A DNA stretch of 15,544 nucleotides from Candidatus Pacearchaeota archaeon (lineage in GTDB: Archaea > Nanobdellota > Nanobdellia > Pacearchaeales > GW2011-AR1). Positions 12,341 to 15,544 of this stretch are shown piece after piece (within the stretch, counting starts at the first letter, position 1; the number at the start of each line of letters is the position of its first letter). A program made the translations under genes and the position numbers. The notes beneath the pieces were generated by a model. That model did no database searches, was not told where the DNA came from, and saw nothing but the letters and a program-made list of their open reading frames with translations. Location of the stretch: NCBI GenBank assembly GCA_017609045.1, contig JAFCES010000007.1:1-15544 (forward strand), given 5' to 3'.

Positions 12341-13621
12341 ATGATAGATATAAAATTGGTTAGAGAAAATCCCAAAGAGATAAGAAAGAATCTTGCTCTC
12401 AGAAATGATAAAAAGATACTAAAAAAATTAGACAGAGTTATAGAGAAAGATAAACAATGGAGAAAATTAAAAAAAGAAGCAGATAAACTGAGAGGAAAAA
12501 GAAACCAAATAAGTAAGGAAATCAATCAGGCTAAGAAACAAGGGAGAGATATAGCAGAGTTAATAAAACAGGCTAAACAGATCCCAGAAAGAATACAACA
12601 AATAGAAGAAAAAGAAAAAAAAACAGAAGAAGAAATTAAAGATTTAATGCTGCAAATCCCAAACTTGCTTGATAAATCTGTGCCAAAAGGAAAATCTGAA
12701 AAAGATAATAAAATTATAAGAAAATACCTTAAGCCTATAAAACAGAAAGTAAAAGGTCATGAAGAAATACTCAAAAGTTTAGATATCGGAGATATAGCAA
12801 GGGCAAGCAAGGTATCTGGCTCTAGATTTTTTTATTTAAAAAATGAGCTTGTGAAATTAGACTACGCCTTAATGATGTTCGCATTAGATTTTCTAAAAAA
12901 GAAGAATTATAATTTAATCGAACCACCTTATATGATTAGAAGAGAAGCTTATGAAGGAGCTGTAGTTCTAGCTGATTTTGAAGATATGATTTATAAAATT
13001 CAGGATGAAGACCTTTACTTAATAGCAACATCAGAACATTCTCTTGCCCCCCTGCATATGAACGAGATTCTGAATTTAAAAAAACCCTTAAAATATGCTG
13101 GAATTTCACCTTGTTTCAGAAAAGAAGCTGGCTCTCATGGAAAAGATACAAAAGGCATTTTCAGAGTACATCAATTCAATAAAGTAGAGCAGTTTATTTT
13201 TTGTAAGCCAGAAGAGGCAGAAAAACTACATGAAGAAATGATTAAAAATGCAGAGGAAATTTTCAAAAAACTAAATCTACCCTATAGAATAGTTATATTA
13301 TGTTCGGCAGACACAGGAAAAGTTTCAAGCAAGACTTATGACTTAGAGTTATGGATGCCTGCCCAAAATGCTTACAGGGAAGCTGTTTCAGCTTCTAACT
13401 GTACAGAATATCAAGCAAGAAGACTTAACATAAAGTATGAAGAAAAAGGAAAAAGAAAATTTTGCCATACGCTCAATAGTACAGCAATAGCAACCTCTCG
13501 CGCTCTTGTGGCAATCCTCGAAAATTTTCAACAAAAAGATGGAAGTATAAAAATTCCTTCCTGCTTATGGAAATATACTGGCTTTAAAGTAATAAAGCCT
13601 AAAACAAAGACTAAAAAATAA
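12341..13621 (+). CDS. serS: Seryl-tRNA synthetase (standard class II type)
   Basis: Charges tRNA-Ser in the cytosol. The 426-aa protein has the N-terminal antiparallel coiled-coil arm (about 25-105) that grips the tRNA long variable arm. It also has IATSEHSLAPLH (228-239, serine-binding loop), motif 2 GISPCFRKEAGSHGKDTKGIFRVHQF (254-279), VSASNCTEYQARR (349-361), and motif 3 LNSTAIATSRALVAILENFQ (378-397). It is the common SerRS, not the rare methanogenic form. Motif 3 has the NSTxxATxR form seen in eukaryotic and some archaeal enzymes rather than the bacterial NGSGLAVGR. The start is set by the TATA box 25 bases upstream. The dolichol kinase-like gene follows 36-48 bases later, probably on the same transcript. 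Confidence 0.96.
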   Translation: MIDIKLVRENPKEIRKNLALRNDKKILKKLDRVIEKDKQWRKLKKEADKLRGKRNQISKEINQAKKQGRDIAELIKQAKQIPERIQQIEEKEKKTEEEIKDLMLQIPNLLDKSVPKGKSEKDNKIIRKYLKPIKQKVKGHEEILKSLDIGDIARASKVSGSRFFYLKNELVKLDYALMMFALDFLKKKNYNLIEPPYMIRREAYEGAVVLADFEDMIYKIQDEDLYLIATSEHSLAPLHMNEILNLKKPLKYAGISPCFRKEAGSHGKDTKGIFRVHQFNKVEQFIFCKPEEAEKLHEEMIKNAEEIFKKLNLPYRIVILCSADTGKVSSKTYDLELWMPAQNAYREAVSASNCTEYQARRLNIKYEEKGKRKFCHTLNSTAIATSRALVAILENFQQKDGSIKIPSCLWKYTGFKVIKPKTKTKK

Positions 13622-13642
13622 AGATTAGTAGCTTCTTCTGGG

Positions 13643-13660
13643 CAAATTGAGGTAAATTTG
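13643..13660 (+). promoter_or_regulatory. Hairpin presenting a Shine-Dalgarno in its loop
   Basis: CAAATT (13643-13648) and AATTTG (13655-13660) form a perfect 6-bp stem, and the loop is GAGGTA, a Shine-Dalgarno sequence. The stem includes a possible TTG start (13658), while the likely ATG is at 13670. Confidence 0.4.
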
Positions 13661-13669
13661 AAGAGTAAA

Positions 13670-14254
13670 ATGGACAACCAAGAATTAGGAAGAAAAATTC
13701 TTCATATATTGATAGGAATAGTTTTCTTATTTTTAATAATGTTTAATTTTATTAGTATTTTACACTTATTTTTTCTTTTAATTTTAGCAGGATTTCTCTC
13801 ACTATTAAGTTTAAAATACAAACTCCCTATAATTAACTTTTTACTAGAAAGATTTGAGAGAAAAGATGAAGACTTGCCTGGAAGAGCATTTCTCTTTTTT
13901 CTAGCTGGTATTCTCTTGACTTTAAAACTATTCCCAAGAGATATAGCTTTAGCTTCTATTATAATTCTCATTTTTGCTGACCCTACATCACATTTTATAG
14001 GCAAAACTCTCGGAAAAACAAAATTTTTTCTTGACAAAAGAAAAAACATGGAGGGACATTTAGCTGGTTTTGTGACAGGCTCTTTACTCGCTATGTTTTT
14101 TGTTTCTCCTTTACTTGCAATCCCTGGAAGTTTAATAGCTATGTTATTTGAATCCGTAATTATAGAAATCCAAAAAATTCAATTAGATGATAATCTCATT
14201 ATTCCTTTAGCAGCAGGAACCACAATGTTGTTAATTGTTAAATTTTTGGTGTAA
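13670..14254 (+). CDS. CTP-dependent lipid alcohol kinase-like membrane protein (dolichol/phytol kinase family)
   Basis: Integral membrane protein, 194 aa, with about six hydrophobic segments (roughly 11-30, 31-48, 71-88, 91-104, 131-155, 176-194). The pattern FADPTSHFIGKTLGKTKFF (102-120), followed by RKNMEGHLAGFVTGSL (124-139), is the core of the SEC59/VTE5/VTE6 group of CTP:polyprenol, phytol or phytyl-phosphate kinases, related to phosphatidate cytidylyltransferases. It starts with the family-like ELGRKILHILIG. In archaea such enzymes are thought to feed or salvage isoprenoid lipids or the dolichol carrier; the exact substrate here is unknown. The ATG at 13670 fits the family, though a TTG at 13658 is closer to the Shine-Dalgarno GAGGT (13649-13653). 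Probably cotranscribed with serS. Confidence 0.8.
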   Translation: MDNQELGRKILHILIGIVFLFLIMFNFISILHLFFLLILAGFLSLLSLKYKLPIINFLLERFERKDEDLPGRAFLFFLAGILLTLKLFPRDIALASIIILIFADPTSHFIGKTLGKTKFFLDKRKNMEGHLAGFVTGSLLAMFFVSPLLAIPGSLIAMLFESVIIEIQKIQLDDNLIIPLAAGTTMLLIVKFLV

Positions 14255-14291
14255 TTTCTTAATTTAAGTTAAAGGATTATGTAAAAATTTA

Positions 14292-14846
14292 CTAAGCTGA
14301 AATTGCAGTTCTGAGAGGTATATCACTTCCTCCTCTTGACGCTCTCTCCCGCTCCCTTATTCTTTCTAATTCCCTGATTTTTATTCTCCACATTTCTTCA
14401 ATTTCCGGAGACATGACAGAAACATCAAGGAAAAACTGTCCTTTTCTTTTCATTTTCTTTTTTTCATTCCCGACCTCTTTTTCTAATCCTCTCTTTCTAA
14501 TCTCTCCCATAACCTCTAAATAATCTTCTGAAAATATCAACCTCATGCTTGTTTCATAAAAATAATCTCTTTCCATACGTGGAAATCCTGCTCTCCTTAT
14601 TTCTCCTTTCGTCTCATAAATCTTAAACCAATAACCAGGAACATGAAACCTTTCCAGCTGTCTTGGTATTTTTCTATAATGCTGAGGAACTTCTAATCTA
14701 GCAGCAACCTCAACTAAACCTGTATCATTAGTTCCAGAAACATCAAAAATCTCTTTCCAACCTACCCAGTGCTTTTTAGTAGAAGTAGACCTGTGTCCTG
14801 GAAGTTGAAGTGTAATATACTGGCTAGGTGGTTTTTCTCCTACCAT
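14292..14846 (-). CDS. Orphan protein with PAS-like C-terminal part
   Basis: Not a named family. The 184-aa protein has a basic, Trp- and Tyr-containing N-terminal half (HWVGWKEIFDVSG, then VPGYWFKIYETKGEIRRAGF) without a clear fold. A segment at about 100-147 then follows the layout of the second half of a PAS domain: MRLIFSEDYLEVMGEI, RKRGLEKEV, KMKRKGQFFLDVSVMSPE. It ends in a charged helix rich in Arg/Glu (RIKIRELERIRERERASRGG). The charged helix and the PAS-like segment recall the other minus-strand orphan at 3144-3908, although the domain order differs. The ATG at 14846 lies 25 bases from a palindromic TATA box shared with the divergent metallophosphoesterase gene. No output domain is visible. 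A sensor or adaptor role is only an inference. Confidence 0.65.
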   Translation of the reverse strand: MVGEKPPSQYITLQLPGHRSTSTKKHWVGWKEIFDVSGTNDTGLVEVAARLEVPQHYRKIPRQLERFHVPGYWFKIYETKGEIRRAGFPRMERDYFYETSMRLIFSEDYLEVMGEIRKRGLEKEVGNEKKKMKRKGQFFLDVSVMSPEIEEMWRIKIRELERIRERERASRGGSDIPLRTAISA

Positions 14847-14867
14847 TTTTTAATAAAAAATACAACC

Positions 14868-14875
14868 TTTATAAA
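14868..14875. promoter_or_regulatory. Palindromic TATA box serving two divergent genes
   Basis: TTTATAAA is its own reverse complement. Its centre is 25.5 bases from the ATG at 14846 (minus) and 26.5 bases from the ATG at 14898 (plus), so one element is correctly placed for leaderless transcription in both directions. Confidence 0.6.
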
Positions 14876-14897
14876 TCTTGTTTACTACTAATTTGAA

Positions 14898-15544
14898 ATG
14901 AAAAAAGCAAAAATCAAACAGAAAAAAGAAGGAAGAAAACTCAAAATTCTCGCAGCAGGAGATATTCATGGAGACACAACTTTAGTGAAAAAGCTTGCAG
15001 AAAAAGCAAGAAAAGAGAAAGTTGACCTCGTAATCTTGACAGGAGACTTAACTTTAGCAGAAACTTCTATAGAGAATTTAATAGGTCCTTTTACTAGAGC
15101 TAAGGAAAAAGTTCTGATAATTCCTGGAAATCACGAAACTCTGGCAACAGCAAATTTTCTTGAAGAACTCTATCCAAATGTAAAAAACATTCATGGCAAA
15201 GGCATTAAAGCAAGAAATATAGGAATTTTTGGAGCTGGTTCTGGAGAGGTTGGTTTGTTTAAGTTAAGAGAAAAAGATATCTACGACTTATTGGAAAAAG
15301 GATTCAAAAAAATCAGAACCAGTAAGAAAAAAATAATGGTAACCCATGTCCATCCTTCTGGAACAAGAATGGAAAAATTTTCTACATTTGTGAGAGGAAG
15401 TAAAGCTATAAAAGAGGCAATAAAAAAATTCAAACCAGATATAGCTCTCTGCTCTCATGTACATGAAGCAGCTGGTTTAGAAGAAAAAATAGGGAAGACA
15501 AGAGTCATAAATGTAGGAAGAAAAGGCAAGATAATTGAGGTTTA
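14898..15544 (+). CDS. Metallophosphoesterase (calcineurin-like), stop codon cut by window end
   Basis: About 215 aa, with the full set of calcineurin-type metal motifs: GDIHGD (21-26), LTGDLT (47-52), PGNHE (76-80), THVHPSG (149-155) and CSHVHEAAG (185-193). The chain ends INVGRKGKIIEV with the window stopping at TA, so only the last base of a TAA or TAG stop is probably missing and the protein is essentially complete. A basic N-terminal extension of 14 residues precedes the fold. The family includes phosphodiesterases acting on cyclic nucleotides, nucleotides or proteins, and the substrate here cannot be read from sequence. The start is set by the palindromic TATA box 26.5 bases upstream. 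Confidence 0.9.
   Translation, partial: MKKAKIKQKKEGRKLKILAAGDIHGDTTLVKKLAEKARKEKVDLVILTGDLTLAETSIENLIGPFTRAKEKVLIIPGNHETLATANFLEELYPNVKNIHGKGIKARNIGIFGAGSGEVGLFKLREKDIYDLLEKGFKKIRTSKKKIMVTHVHPSGTRMEKFSTFVRGSKAIKEAIKKFKPDIALCSHVHEAAGLEEKIGKTRVINVGRKGKIIEV

Overview
The window looks like chromosomal DNA from a small-genome, AT-rich archaeon, plausibly of the DPANN group (Pacearchaeota/Woesearchaeota-like). The lineage is inferred, because no 16S gene is present. The archaeal signs are a family B DNA polymerase, type II methionine aminopeptidase, CDC48/VAT-type AAA ATPase, Ser-His (Sec11-type) signal peptidase, transcript cleavage factor TFS, a SerRS with eukaryote-like motif 3, and an intron-containing tRNA without encoded CCA. 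Genes are packed tightly. First genes of transcription units usually have a TATA element 25-28 bases before the ATG, which implies leaderless mRNAs. A few downstream genes have Shine-Dalgarno (SD) sequences instead.

Layout. 38-3125 (+): PolB and a short NADK2-like NAD kinase, one base apart. 3144-3908 (-): an orphan coiled-coil protein with a PAS-like domain. 3946-4848 (+): methionine aminopeptidase, overlapping tail to tail with CDC48 (4819-7104, -), which follows a zinc-ribbon/AbrB-like regulator (7106-7441, -) whose leader carries three GTATAC sites. 7669-8334 (+): signal peptidase. 8404-8712 (+): TFS with an AT-only hairpin terminator. 8782-9020 (+): tRNA-Lys(CTT), which I read as split by two introns. 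9088-10574 (+): a tight three-gene cluster of a DisA_N/diadenylate cyclase-like protein, a small Toprim protein and a DUF99 (endonuclease dU) protein, ending in a tandem 53-bp duplication. 10677-11210 (-): winged-helix regulator plus a small partner. 11301-12267 (-): Pcm methyltransferase followed by one or two very small overlapping reading frames. 12341-14254 (+): SerRS and a dolichol/phytol kinase-like membrane protein. 14292-14846 (-): a second orphan protein with a possible PAS half-domain, sharing one palindromic TATA box with a metallophosphoesterase (14898 to the window end, +).

Most genes are housekeeping: replication, NADP supply, N-terminal Met removal, protein unfolding, secretion, transcript cleavage, isoaspartate repair and Ser charging. 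The parts most worth a second look are the two-intron tRNA-Lys with mutually exclusive splicing structures and a 143-nt intron, and the diadenylate-cyclase-like/Toprim/DUF99 cluster directly behind it. Next come the two PAS-like orphans, the unlisted small frames behind pcm, and the compact promoter architectures.
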